Shown here: positions 15,715 through 24,147 of the stretch, piece after piece | Numbering within the stretch: position 1 is the stretch's first letter | Layout of the letters: each line of letters begins with the position of its first letter | Source: CAWUKT01 sp963923035 | GTDB lineage: Bacteria; Bacteroidota; Bacteroidia; J057; JADKCL01 | Reading direction: 5' to 3' | DNA length: 64,000 nt | Assembly (NCBI GenBank): GCA_963923035.1 | Contig: CAWUKT010000013.1 | Coordinates: forward strand, 49,000 to 112,999 | Notes under the pieces: model-generated | What the model saw: the letters and a program-made list of their open reading frames with translations, nothing else | Databases searched by the model: none | What the model was told of the DNA's origin: nothing | Program-made: the position numbers and the translations under genes

Positions 15715-17871
15715 ATGAAAACGCTTTCCATCCTCATCCTCCTGCTGCTCTCCCTTCAACTTCCCGCCCAAACCTGGGTGCGGGGCGAAGTCCGGAGCGC
15801 GAACGGGGAAATCCTCGCCGGGGCCAATGTCCTGCTGGAAGGAACTTACCTCGGAGCCACCACGGACACGGCGGGTCGCTTTGGATTTGCGGCGGAAGGG
15901 GAAGGCGCCGGGCAATTGCGGAGCGTCTACATGTGCTACGCCGACGGAAAGGCCGAAATCTCCTTCGCGAACGATACGGTAGACGTCACCTTCCAATTGG
16001 AGGAGGCCTTCAACGAACTGAAAGCCGTCGCCATCACCGCGGGCGCTTTTGAAGCGGGGGATGCCAGCAAGTCGGCGACCCTGACCAGCCTGGACATGGT
16101 GACCACGGCGGGGAGTTCGGGGGATGTGTACGGAGCCTTGCAAACGCTCCCGGGGACGGCCACGGTCGGTGAATCGGGGCGTCTGTTTGTGCGGGGCGGA
16201 ACGGGGGAAGAGAGCCAAACCTATATCGACGGCCAAATGGTGCAGGTGCCTTACAATTCGGCGGCTCCCGGCGTACCGACGCGGGGACGGTTCAGCCCCT
16301 TCATGTTCCAGGGCACGATTTTCAGCACCGGGGGTTACTCGGCGGAGTACGGCGAGGCCCTGTCTTCGGTCCTCCTGCTCAATACCCACGATGTTCCCAC
16401 CAAGGACCGCCTCGACATCGGCCTGTTGACGGTCGGCGCGCAATTGGCCGGGACCAAGACCTGGGAGACCGGCAGCATCAGCCTGGATGGCTCCTATACG
16501 GACCTGACGCCCTATTTCGGGATCGTGCCTCAGAACCTGAGCTGGAACCGGGCCCTCCATTCGGGCAATGCGGCCCTGAGCATCCGCCAACAAACGGGAC
16601 GCGACGGCCTGTTCAAGTTCTACACTGGCGGCAGCCGGGCGGGGGCGGACCTCGCCGTGGCGGATCCCGGTGCGGCTTCCGGCCAATCGGGCTACGACCT
16701 TCAGAACGACAACCTGTACCTGAATGCGTCCTACAAAACGCTGATCGGGGACCAATGGAGCCTGCAAACGGGGGTTTCGGCCACGGCGAATCCCGAGCGG
16801 GTTGGATTGGACGGTGCGACGTATGAGCGGAGTATGGAAGGTTGGCACGGCAAGGTGATGGTGAAGCGGGCGTTGGGGGAAAAGGCCAAGCTGCGGGTCG
16901 GAGGGGAGGTCTTCGGAGAACAGCAGGGCGACCGGTATTCGGAGGAGAACTGGACGGTGGAGCGGCAGTTTGGGCAGGCCATGCCGGCGGCATTTGCGGA
17001 GGTGGATGCCTATGCGAGTACCCGCCTGGGCTTTCGGGTCGGGGGCCGCTGGAGCTACCACAGCTACCTGCAAGAGCATCGGTTGGCGCCGCGCTTCTCC
17101 CTGGCGTGGAAGCTGGGGGATCACAGCAGTGTGTCGTTGGCCGGGGGGCGCTTCTACCAGCAGCCCCGGGCCGAATACCGCCTGGCGACCGAAGCCCTTC
17201 GGTCGGCGCGCGCCGATCAAATTGTCCTGAACCACCAGATCCGCCGCCAGAACCGGACCCTGCGGACCGAGGTCTACTACAAGAACTATGGCGATCTGGT
17301 CCGTTTCTCCGGCACTCCTCAGCAACCTACGAACCTCAGCAATACCGGTGATGGCTACGCCTACGGTCTGGACCTCTTTTTCCGCGATCAGAAGACCATC
17401 CCCAACGGTGACTACTGGATTTCCTATTCCTTCCTCCAAACCGAACGGAACTTTCAGGACTTTCCCGAAGCCGCCGTCCCCACTTTTGCCAGCACCCACA
17501 ACTTCAATGTGGTCTACAAGCACTGGATCAGCGATTGGCGGTCTTCCACCGGGGCGACCTTCACCTATGGCTCCCCGCGCCGCTACGACGATCCCAATAC
17601 GCCTGCCTTTAACGATGGACGGACGGCTTCCTACCTGAGTTTCGACCTCAACTGGAGCTTCCTCTACCGCGAGAATATCGTCTTTCACGCAGCGGTCAAC
17701 AATGTTCCGGGCTTCCGCCAGGAATTCGGGTACCGCTTCGCCGACCAACCCAATTCCGACGGTGCATACGAATCGGTGGCCATTCGCCCTCCGGCCCGGC
17801 GCTTCTTCCTGATCGGTTGCTTCATTACCCTGTCTTCCGATCCCGCTGACAATCAGCTCGACACCCTTTGA
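15715..17871 (+). CDS. TonB-dependent outer-membrane receptor
   Basis: 718 residues. A signal peptide (ends LQLPAQ) is followed by a CarboxypepD_reg-like domain (VRGEVRSANGEILAGANVLL) at residues ~20-100, then a plug-like domain (SSGDVYGALQTLPGTATVGE, SGRLFVRGGTGEESQTYIDG) and a beta-barrel whose strands end near the C-terminus (PPARRFFLIGCFITL). It lacks the SusC length (~1000 residues) and no SusD follows, so it is a simple siderophore, metal or small-ligand receptor. The substrate cannot be told from sequence. It begins 150 bp after the 21-bp repeat array. Confidence 0.85.
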   Translation: MKTLSILILLLLSLQLPAQTWVRGEVRSANGEILAGANVLLEGTYLGATTDTAGRFGFAAEGEGAGQLRSVYMCYADGKAEISFANDTVDVTFQLEEAFNELKAVAITAGAFEAGDASKSATLTSLDMVTTAGSSGDVYGALQTLPGTATVGESGRLFVRGGTGEESQTYIDGQMVQVPYNSAAPGVPTRGRFSPFMFQGTIFSTGGYSAEYGEALSSVLLLNTHDVPTKDRLDIGLLTVGAQLAGTKTWETGSISLDGSYTDLTPYFGIVPQNLSWNRALHSGNAALSIRQQTGRDGLFKFYTGGSRAGADLAVADPGAASGQSGYDLQNDNLYLNASYKTLIGDQWSLQTGVSATANPERVGLDGATYERSMEGWHGKVMVKRALGEKAKLRVGGEVFGEQQGDRYSEENWTVERQFGQAMPAAFAEVDAYASTRLGFRVGGRWSYHSYLQEHRLAPRFSLAWKLGDHSSVSLAGGRFYQQPRAEYRLATEALRSARADQIVLNHQIRRQNRTLRTEVYYKNYGDLVRFSGTPQQPTNLSNTGDGYAYGLDLFFRDQKTIPNGDYWISYSFLQTERNFQDFPEAAVPTFASTHNFNVVYKHWISDWRSSTGATFTYGSPRRYDDPNTPAFNDGRTASYLSFDLNWSFLYRENIVFHAAVNNVPGFRQEFGYRFADQPNSDGAYESVAIRPPARRFFLIGCFITLSSDPADNQLDTL

Positions 17872-17911
17872 TCATTGACTTCAATCTCAACTTCATATAC
17901 ACATTCATCCC

Positions 17912-18565
17912 ATGAAAAAGACCTCTCTCATCATCGCTCTGCTCGCCTTCAGTCTCACTGTTTTTGCCGGTGGCAAGAAAAAATACCAGGAAGCCATGGG
18001 CAAGACCCTCGCCAAGATGTCCCAATGCCAATCTCCGGACGATTTCATCGCTCTGGGCAATGAGTTTGAGCGGATTGCCGTGGCGGAGGAAAAGGAATGG
18101 CTGCCCCGTTATTACCAGGTGTATACCTACGTCTTTGCAAGTTTCATGGAACAGGAGCCGGAGGTGAAGGACGGATTGCTGGACAAAGTAGAACTGGTGC
18201 TGGAAGAATTGGAGGACATGGAACCGAAGGAAGCCGAGATCCACGCGTTGAAGGGCCAATACCTGACGGCGCGGCTGGTGGTGAATCCCGATGTGCGCGG
18301 CCCCCAATACAGCATGTTGGCGGAAATGGCGATTGGGAAGGCGCTGCGGCTGGATGGCTCGAATCCGCGGGCCCGTTACATGGACCTCTCGTTCAAGATC
18401 GGCAAGACCAAGTATTTCGGGGGCAGCACCGATCAGTTCTGTGCCGAGGCGAGCGAGTTGCTGGCGGACTGGGAGAAAATGCAATCCGGAGATGCCCTCG
18501 CTCCTTCCTGGGGCAAGAATCAATTGGAAGGCATCGTAGCTGAATGCAATGGAAATAATCAGTAA
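17912..18565 (+). CDS. Secreted helical protein (TPR-like)
   Basis: 217 residues with a signal peptide (MKKTSLIIALLAFSLTVFAG). The mature part is helical, with repeats of ~35 residues (EEKEWLPRYYQVYTYVFASF, AEIHALKGQYLTARLVV, AMIGKAL-like helices) that suggest a short tetratricopeptide solenoid. It follows the TonB receptor by 40 bp on the same strand and may belong to its operon as a periplasmic partner. Its 3' end overlaps the region before the sensor kinase. No function is claimed. Confidence 0.65.
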   Translation: MKKTSLIIALLAFSLTVFAGGKKKYQEAMGKTLAKMSQCQSPDDFIALGNEFERIAVAEEKEWLPRYYQVYTYVFASFMEQEPEVKDGLLDKVELVLEELEDMEPKEAEIHALKGQYLTARLVVNPDVRGPQYSMLAEMAIGKALRLDGSNPRARYMDLSFKIGKTKYFGGSTDQFCAEASELLADWEKMQSGDALAPSWGKNQLEGIVAECNGNNQ

Positions 18566-18614
18566 ATTCATCGGCCGGAGCCTGCCTCGGGAGGTTCCGG
18601 CCCAATTTTGGACA

Positions 18615-19679
18615 ATGAGTACGACGGCCCCCAAGACATATTGGAAACAGTTGATTCACCCGCTGACCACCTGGCAGTACCTGCTGATCATGGTGGGATC
18701 GGGAACTGTTCTGGGGATGATCCTGAACACGGAGACGTTCTTCGAGTCGGTCAAAGGGGCGGTTCTGGTCATTTTCTGGGTCACTTCCCACACCTTTGTC
18801 CAGTGGACCGGAAATACGATGGTGGTCCGCTTCCTGGATGAGCGCATTTCCTGGGTGGAAAGGCCCCGTTGCCGGCTCTTCGCCGGTTTGGTCTTTCAGT
18901 GCCTGTATTCCCTCGTCGGTTACATGGCCGTCCAATTGCTATACGAATACCTGTTCTTTGGCCGTTTCCCCGCCGATATCATTGGCTGGGTCATCGCCAA
19001 CAGCCCCACGACCATATTCATTTCCCTGAGCATCTCCACCGTGGCTACCCTGATGGGCTTCCTCCGTTCCTGGCGGCGCTCTGAGATCCAGGCCGAGCAA
19101 TTTCGCACCGAAATGCAGCGCTATAAGTACGAGGCCCTCCGCGCCCAACTCAATCCGCATTTCCTCTTCAACAGCTTCAATGTCCTCGGCGATCTCATCT
19201 ACGAAGATGCCGACCAAGCCGCGCTGTTCCTCCAACGCCTCAGCAACCTCTACCGCTACGTCCTCGACAGCCGCGACAAGGAATTGGTGCCGCTGGAGCG
19301 GGAATTGGAGTTTGCGCAGGCCTTTTCCTATCTGTTGGAGACCCGGTTTGAGGGAAAATTGAAAGTCGAGATCGATGTGAAGGGGGAAGGGCACGAGCAA
19401 TTGGTCCCGATGAGTCTTCAGCTGTTGATTGAGAATGCGGTCAAGCACAATGAGGTGTCGAAAGCGCATCCGTTGCGGGTGGAGGTGGTGCGGGAAGGGG
19501 AATGGCTGGTGGTGCGGAATCCGCTGCGGAAGCGGGATGTGGGGGACGATTCGAAGGGGACGGGGCTGGCGAATTTGGAAGCGCAGTATGCGCGGTACAG
19601 CGACCGGGGCCTTCAGGTGAAGGAAGGCTCCGTGGCCTTTGAGGTGCGGGTACCGATCATCAAGGAGGGCAAGGCATGA
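18615..19679 (+). CDS. LytS-type sensor histidine kinase
   Basis: 354 residues from the ATG at 18615; an upstream in-frame ATG at 18549 would overlap the preceding gene by 17 bp. Four hydrophobic segments occupy residues ~15-150. The His_kinase domain of the LytS/YehU class follows: phospho-acceptor H182 in LNPHFLFNSFN, and an ATP-binding N-box LLIENAVKHNE with a GTGLANL glycine motif near the C-terminus. Such kinases phosphorylate the LytTR regulator encoded next; the genes overlap by 4 bp (ATGA), implying coupled translation. The signal is unknown. Confidence 0.9.
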   Translation: MSTTAPKTYWKQLIHPLTTWQYLLIMVGSGTVLGMILNTETFFESVKGAVLVIFWVTSHTFVQWTGNTMVVRFLDERISWVERPRCRLFAGLVFQCLYSLVGYMAVQLLYEYLFFGRFPADIIGWVIANSPTTIFISLSISTVATLMGFLRSWRRSEIQAEQFRTEMQRYKYEALRAQLNPHFLFNSFNVLGDLIYEDADQAALFLQRLSNLYRYVLDSRDKELVPLERELEFAQAFSYLLETRFEGKLKVEIDVKGEGHEQLVPMSLQLLIENAVKHNEVSKAHPLRVEVVREGEWLVVRNPLRKRDVGDDSKGTGLANLEAQYARYSDRGLQVKEGSVAFEVRVPIIKEGKA

Positions 19680-20431
19680 ATGCAGTGATCATCGAAGACG
19701 AAAACCGGGCGGCCAACCGCCTTCAGCGTTTGCTCCTCAAGGTGGCCCCGGACATCCGGGTCCTCGCCCAGGTCGAATCCATCCGGGAAGCGGTGGAGTT
19801 GTTCCAGGAAATTCCCCCGCCGGACCTCATTTTCTCCGACATCCAACTCGCCGACGGCCTCAGTTTCCGCATTTTCGAGCAGGTGAGCCTCAATTGCCCG
19901 ATCATTTTTACCACCGCCTACGACCAATACGCCATCGAGGCCTTCCAAACCAATGGCATTGATTACCTGCTGAAGCCGGTAGAAGAGGAGCGCCTGCAAC
20001 AGGCCCTCGCCAAGTTGCAGCGGTTTACCCCGTCGGTTTCCTCGGACCAGGTGCGGGCCCTCATGGCCGCCATGCACCCCGGCCCGCGCTACAAGCAGCG
20101 CTTCCTCGCCAAGGTCGGCGATGAGATCAAGAGCTTCACCGCCCAACAAATCCGGGCCTTTTTCAGCGAGCAGAAGGCTACGTTCGTCCTGCTGGACAAT
20201 GACCGCCGCTATATCCTGGACCAGACCCTCGGCGAGCTGGAGGGGCAGTTGGATCCGGGGCGTTTCTTCCGGGTGAGCCGGAAGCACATCGTCGCGGTGG
20301 ACGCTTGCGACAAGATTTATGCTTTCCGCAACAGCCGCTTGAAGCTGGTGGTGGCGGGATTGGAGGACCAGGAGGTGATCGTTTCCCGGGAGCGGGTGGC
20401 GGATTTCAAGGCGTGGTTGGGTGGAGATTGA
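19676..20431 (+). CDS. LytTR-family response regulator
   Basis: 251 residues. Receiver domain: acidic pocket E7-D8, phospho-acceptor D55 (FSDIQ), Thr in IIFTTAYDQYA and Lys in YLLKPVEE. The C-terminal LytTR DNA-binding domain (residues ~140-248) contains FFRVSRKHIVAVDACDKIY, its hallmark. LytTR proteins bind paired ~9-bp direct repeats upstream of target genes. The phased repeats at 15313..15564 have 21-bp spacing, close to the two-turn spacing of many LytTR site pairs, but that link is inference only. Confidence 0.92.
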   Translation: MNAVIIEDENRAANRLQRLLLKVAPDIRVLAQVESIREAVELFQEIPPPDLIFSDIQLADGLSFRIFEQVSLNCPIIFTTAYDQYAIEAFQTNGIDYLLKPVEEERLQQALAKLQRFTPSVSSDQVRALMAAMHPGPRYKQRFLAKVGDEIKSFTAQQIRAFFSEQKATFVLLDNDRRYILDQTLGELEGQLDPGRFFRVSRKHIVAVDACDKIYAFRNSRLKLVVAGLEDQEVIVSRERVADFKAWLGGD

Positions 20432-20485
20432 GTCGGGAAATAGAAAAAGGTAGGGGATTGGTGGTTCTGTGCTAACTTAGGGGCC

Positions 20486-21274
20486 TTGAGCCTGGAAAAC
20501 ACCATCATTGCGCTGGTTATTGGTCTGGTCACTGGCTTTATCAATACGTTGGCGGGGAGCGGATCCTTGATCACGCTGCCTTTCCTGATGTTCGTCGGCC
20601 TCCCGGCCGACGTCGCCAATGGCACGAACCGGGTGAGCATCCTGTTTTCAACGATTGTCGGCGCGGTCACGTTGAAGCGCCAAACGAAGATGTCCCTGAA
20701 GGGGACGGGGATCTTTATTTGGCCGGCGGTGATCGCTGCGATTGGGGGCGCCTGGCTGGCGTCGGAGCTGCGTCCGCAGCAGATGGAACTGGTGATCGGA
20801 GTGGTCCTCGTGGTGATGCTGATCCCGCTGCTGTTGAACCCGAAGCGGTGGCTGCGGGAGGTTTCGGGCGATTACGACCGGAAACTCCGGCCGCTGTTTG
20901 TGGCGATCTTCCTCGCCATTGGCTTCTACGGGGGCTTTATCCAGGCGGGCACGGGCGTTTTCTTTCTCAGTGCCCTCGTTTTATTGGCCCACTATACCCT
21001 TCCCGAAGCCAATGTCCTCAAGAATCTCATTGTGGCGATTTATACCGTACCGGCCCTGATCATCTTCGTGGCCCACAACCAGGTGGATTGGTCCATTGGA
21101 TTGGTCCTCGCGGTGGGACAGTCTACCGGGGCCTGGATTGCGGGACGGTTTGCGGGGAACAACAAGAAAGCAGCGGTGTACATCCACATCCTGCTGGTCG
21201 TGATGGTGGTGGGAAGTATCCTCCAGGTCTTTGGCGTGGTGAATGGGGGGCTTGAATGGATGGAGAATCGGTAG
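20486..21274 (+). CDS. TauE/SafE-family membrane exporter
   Basis: 262 residues, about eight hydrophobic segments, with the family's repeated glycine-rich helices (GLVTGFINTLAGSGSLITLP and GFYGGFIQAGTGVFFLSAL). Members export sulfite, sulfonates or other organic anions through the inner membrane. A TAG stop at 20478 leaves TTG at 20486 as the only plausible start, so this gene probably initiates at TTG. It stands 54 bp after the LytTR gene; a shared transcript is possible. Substrate not predictable. Confidence 0.85.
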   Translation: MSLENTIIALVIGLVTGFINTLAGSGSLITLPFLMFVGLPADVANGTNRVSILFSTIVGAVTLKRQTKMSLKGTGIFIWPAVIAAIGGAWLASELRPQQMELVIGVVLVVMLIPLLLNPKRWLREVSGDYDRKLRPLFVAIFLAIGFYGGFIQAGTGVFFLSALVLLAHYTLPEANVLKNLIVAIYTVPALIIFVAHNQVDWSIGLVLAVGQSTGAWIAGRFAGNNKKAAVYIHILLVVMVVGSILQVFGVVNGGLEWMENR

Positions 21275-21283
21275 GTCGTAACA

Positions 21284-21320
21284 TAAAAAACGAGGTCACA
21301 ACCGCAGTTGCAACCTCGTT
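21284..21320 (-). terminator. Intrinsic terminator of rpmG-DUF4295 operon
   Basis: AACGAGGT (21289) pairs with ACCTCGTT (to 21320), and an inner CAAC/GTTG extends the stem. On the - strand a T-run follows. It lies 27 bp past the stop of the DUF4295 gene. Confidence 0.8.
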
Positions 21321-21346
21321 CTGAGGCAAATGGTGCGAAGGGAGTC

Positions 21347-21508
21347 TTACAGCCCTTTGCTTTTCAGGAAGGCCTGAACTTCAGGCTGGGGGACCATCTC
21401 TTCGCGGAATGCGTAAGCGCCGGTCTTTTCGTTTTTGTAAGGGATGATGACCTTGGTCAGCTGGACTTTGGTCTTGTCTTTCAGGGTTGCAACTACCTTC
21501 TTTGCCAT
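21347..21508 (-). CDS. DUF4295 small ribosome-associated protein
   Basis: 53 residues, MAKKVVATLKDKTKVQ through AFLKSKGL. Small basic proteins of the DUF4295 family are found in Bacteroidota directly behind rpmG, as here (12 bp gap). Their role is not established; the constant link to L33 suggests ribosome association. The gene is closed by the strong terminator at 21284..21320. Confidence 0.88.
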   Translation of the reverse strand: MAKKVVATLKDKTKVQLTKVIIPYKNEKTGAYAFREEMVPQPEVQAFLKSKGL

Positions 21509-21520
21509 ATCTTTACCTGA

Positions 21521-21709
21521 TTATTTGATTTCTTTGTGGATGGTGTACTTCCGCATGATCGGGTTGTACTTCTTCAATTCCAAGCGGCTCGGAGTGTTTT
21601 TCCGGTTCTTGGTAGTAATATAACGGGAGGTCCCGGGAAGACCGCTGCTTTTGTGCTCGGTGCATTCCAGGATGACCTGGATTCGATTGTCTTTACTTTT
21701 CTTTGCCAT
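21521..21709 (-). CDS. rpmG: 50S ribosomal protein L33
   Basis: 62 residues: MAKKSKDNRIQVILECTEHK, then SRYITTKNRKNTPSRLELKK and a YNP motif, the L33 signature. Of the zinc-type CxxC pairs only one Cys remains (ECTEH), so this is the zinc-independent form. It is the first gene of a two-gene operon with DUF4295 and has a near-ideal promoter at 21733..21762. rpmB is not adjacent here. Confidence 0.97.
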   Translation of the reverse strand: MAKKSKDNRIQVILECTEHKSSGLPGTSRYITTKNRKNTPSRLELKKYNPIMRKYTIHKEIK

Positions 21710-21732
21710 CAGTGCTCTTTTTAGACGGACTG

Positions 21733-21762
21733 CAAATTTAAAGGGCTTTTCCGACTTATCAA
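21733..21762 (-). promoter_or_regulatory. Bacteroidota sigma-A promoter of rpmG
   Basis: On the - strand a TTG (21760-21762) is followed after 19 bp by TAAATTTG (21733-21740), an exact match to TTG-N17-23-TAnnTTTG. The ATG of rpmG is 23 nt downstream. Confidence 0.75.
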
Positions 21763-21793
21763 AAGAATTGTTGAAATCCCCTTGGAAGCCATT

Positions 21794-23155
21794 TTAGCTG
21801 TCCAGGGCCAGGGTTTTGAGGTCCAATCCGGCGAAGTTTCCGCTGGACATCATGAGGAAGACATTGCCCTTGGCGCTTTTGGCGGCCTTGACCGCATTCT
21901 GAAGCTCTGCCTCGGTCGTGGCGTAGATGATGTCTTTGTCCTTGAAGGCTGCGACGATTTCTTCCCGACTGATCGCCGGATAGCCTTTCATCTCCAGCGT
22001 ATGCTGGTTCACAAAGACAATCTTGTTCTTGACCGCTTTCAGGGTCTTGGCATACTGCCCGATGAACTCCTTGTTCAGGCTGCTGAAGGTATGGAGCTCG
22101 AGGCAGGCCACAATGTGCTGCTTCTTGTGCAGCTCGGCAACGGCCTCAACTGTGGCCTTGACCTTGCTCGGCGCATGCGCAAAGTCCTGATAAACAACTT
22201 CCCGGCCATCGTCGTGGATTTTTTCCAGCCGCTTGCCCGTACCCGTAAAGGTGCTGATATGCTGTAAGAAGGTATCCGAGTCGATGGCCAACAGTTGGCA
22301 GACTTCGTAGGCACCGGCAATATTGGTCATGTTGTGCCGCCCGAAGACATTCATCGGCACCCGTTGCCCCTTGAACTTGATCTCAAACTTGCCGTCCCGG
22401 ATCTTGTAGTCGGGCGTCTTATAAGGATACAGGTAAAAGGCCTCTTCGTCCCCGTGCTCGTTCACAATCTGGCTGATCACCTTGTCTTCGGTATTGTAGA
22501 CGATCATTCCGGCCTTGGGCATGCCTTGAATCAGCTTGACAAAGGCATTGTGGTATTCTTTTTCGGTCGGGAAAACGTTGAAATGGTCCCAGGCAATTCC
22601 CGAAACGAGGGCGATGTGCGCGTTGTAGAGCAGGAATTTGGGGCGGGGATCGAGGGGAGAAGTCAAATACTCATCGCCTTCGATGATGATCATGGGCGCG
22701 TTGTCGGACAGGCTTACCTGGTGGTCGAAGCCTTCCACTTTTCCCCCCACGAGATAATCAAACAAGCGTCCTTCGGCCCGGAGTACGTGCATGACCATGG
22801 AGGTAATGGTGCTTTTTCCGTGGCTGCCCGCGATGACAATCCGCTGCTTGGACTTGCTGTGCTCGGCGATGTATTCAGGGAAGGAGTAGGTTTTCAGTCC
22901 CAGTTCCTTGGCCTTTTCCAATTCCGGATTGCCCGCCTTGGCATGCATTCCTACGATGACGGCATCCAATTCCGAAGTGATTCTGTCGGCATCCCAGCCT
23001 TCGGTGGCAGGTAACAATCCAAATTCGGCCAGCTTGCTGCGGGCCGGATCATAGATTTCATCATCTGAACCGGTGACTTTGTGGCCCTGGTTGTACAGCG
23101 CGATGGCCAGGTTGTGCATTACGCTTCCGCCTATGGCAATGAAATGTACTCTCAT
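21794..23155 (-). CDS. mpl: Mpl-type UDP-N-acetylmuramate tripeptide ligase
   Basis: 453 residues, the Mur ligase fold: a Rossmann-like UDP domain (IAIGGSVMHNLAIALYNQGH), the ATP P-loop GSHGKST at residues 110-116, and a central EGDEYLTSPLDPRPKF that is characteristic of Mpl rather than MurC. Mpl recycles cell wall by joining the tripeptide Ala-Glu-DAP (or similar) to UDP-MurNAc in the cytoplasm. It is monocistronic here, flanked by rpmG downstream and divergent proC upstream. Confidence 0.9.
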   Translation of the reverse strand: MRVHFIAIGGSVMHNLAIALYNQGHKVTGSDDEIYDPARSKLAEFGLLPATEGWDADRITSELDAVIVGMHAKAGNPELEKAKELGLKTYSFPEYIAEHSKSKQRIVIAGSHGKSTITSMVMHVLRAEGRLFDYLVGGKVEGFDHQVSLSDNAPMIIIEGDEYLTSPLDPRPKFLLYNAHIALVSGIAWDHFNVFPTEKEYHNAFVKLIQGMPKAGMIVYNTEDKVISQIVNEHGDEEAFYLYPYKTPDYKIRDGKFEIKFKGQRVPMNVFGRHNMTNIAGAYEVCQLLAIDSDTFLQHISTFTGTGKRLEKIHDDGREVVYQDFAHAPSKVKATVEAVAELHKKQHIVACLELHTFSSLNKEFIGQYAKTLKAVKNKIVFVNQHTLEMKGYPAISREEIVAAFKDKDIIYATTEAELQNAVKAAKSAKGNVFLMMSSGNFAGLDLKTLALDS

Positions 23156-23343
23156 TTCGGGTATAAGTGGTATTTACTGAGGGCGCAAAATAAAGCCCTT
23201 TTTCGGGGATTGGAAATAATTGTCCACATCTGGTACACATGAAGGGCGGGGGATGGAGGGTAGGAGAAGCGGGTAAAATGTTCTCATCCGGTCCAGGACA
23301 GCCATTATTTTTCTTTTCTTTGTCCTCTCTGAATCAATATCTC

Positions 23344-24147
23344 ATGAAAACAATAGAACGGATCGCCATTCTTGGGGGAGGCAACTTGGGGCGCTCCCTT
23401 GCCTTGGGGCTGGACAAAGCGGCTCATTACGATCCCGATACGGTGTGGATGACCCGCCGGAAGGCCCACCGCCTGACGGACCTCGCTGAGCGAGGCTTTC
23501 GGACGGGCTCGGACAATGCTCAAGCCGTCCGCGAAAGTGACCTGGTTATCCTCGGCGTTCAGCCCGGCCAGATGCCGGGCTTGCTGGAAGATATTTTGCC
23601 GGTGTTGGATCCCGAGCGGCACATCGTCGTTTCCCTGGCGGCGGGGTTGACCCTGCCGGAATTGCGGGAGTGGATTCCACCCGCGATTCCCTTGTACCGG
23701 GCCATGCCGAATACCGCAGTGGCCCTCTGCGAATCGATGACCTGCATCGCCACGCGGGACGAATCCGATGAGCGACGGGCAGCAGTGACGGGCTTTTTCC
23801 AGGGCTTGGGCCAGGCTTTGGTGATTGAAGAAACCTTGATGGCCTCGGCGACGGTTTTGGGGGCCTGCGGCATCGCGTTTGCGCTGCGGTTCATCCGGGC
23901 GGCTTCCCAGGGCGGGACGGAAATTGGGTTTGAAGCGGAAACTGCGCAGCTGATTGCGACGCAGACGGTGAAGGGAGCGGCAGCGTTGTTGTTAGAAGGA
24001 GGAAATCACCCCGAGCATGAGATCGACAAGGTGACGACGCCGCGGGGCTGTACGATTGCGGGCCTGAACCAGATGGAGCACCAGGGCTTTAGTTCGGCGC
24101 TGATCCGTGGCATCACGACTTCCCACGAGCGGATCGAGAAGCTCTGA
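23344..24147 (+). CDS. proC: Pyrroline-5-carboxylate reductase
   Basis: 267 residues from the ATG at 23344; an in-frame ATG at 23239 would add a purine-tract-derived peptide without homology. The NAD(P) Rossmann motif is ILGGGNLGRSLALGL; the C-terminal signature is TTPRGCTIAGLNQME, close to the P5CR pattern. The enzyme makes the last step of proline synthesis in the cytoplasm. Its TGA abuts the TGA of recQ on the other strand, so the two genes are separated by zero bases (shared TGATCA). Confidence 0.92.
   Translation: MKTIERIAILGGGNLGRSLALGLDKAAHYDPDTVWMTRRKAHRLTDLAERGFRTGSDNAQAVRESDLVILGVQPGQMPGLLEDILPVLDPERHIVVSLAAGLTLPELREWIPPAIPLYRAMPNTAVALCESMTCIATRDESDERRAAVTGFFQGLGQALVIEETLMASATVLGACGIAFALRFIRAASQGGTEIGFEAETAQLIATQTVKGAAALLLEGGNHPEHEIDKVTTPRGCTIAGLNQMEHQGFSSALIRGITTSHERIEKL

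Noticed and set aside
15214..17748. 844-residue open frame antisense to the TonB receptor
   Set aside because: Low-complexity Arg/Gly/Pro translation, a shadow of the G+C-rich real gene on + and of the repeat array.
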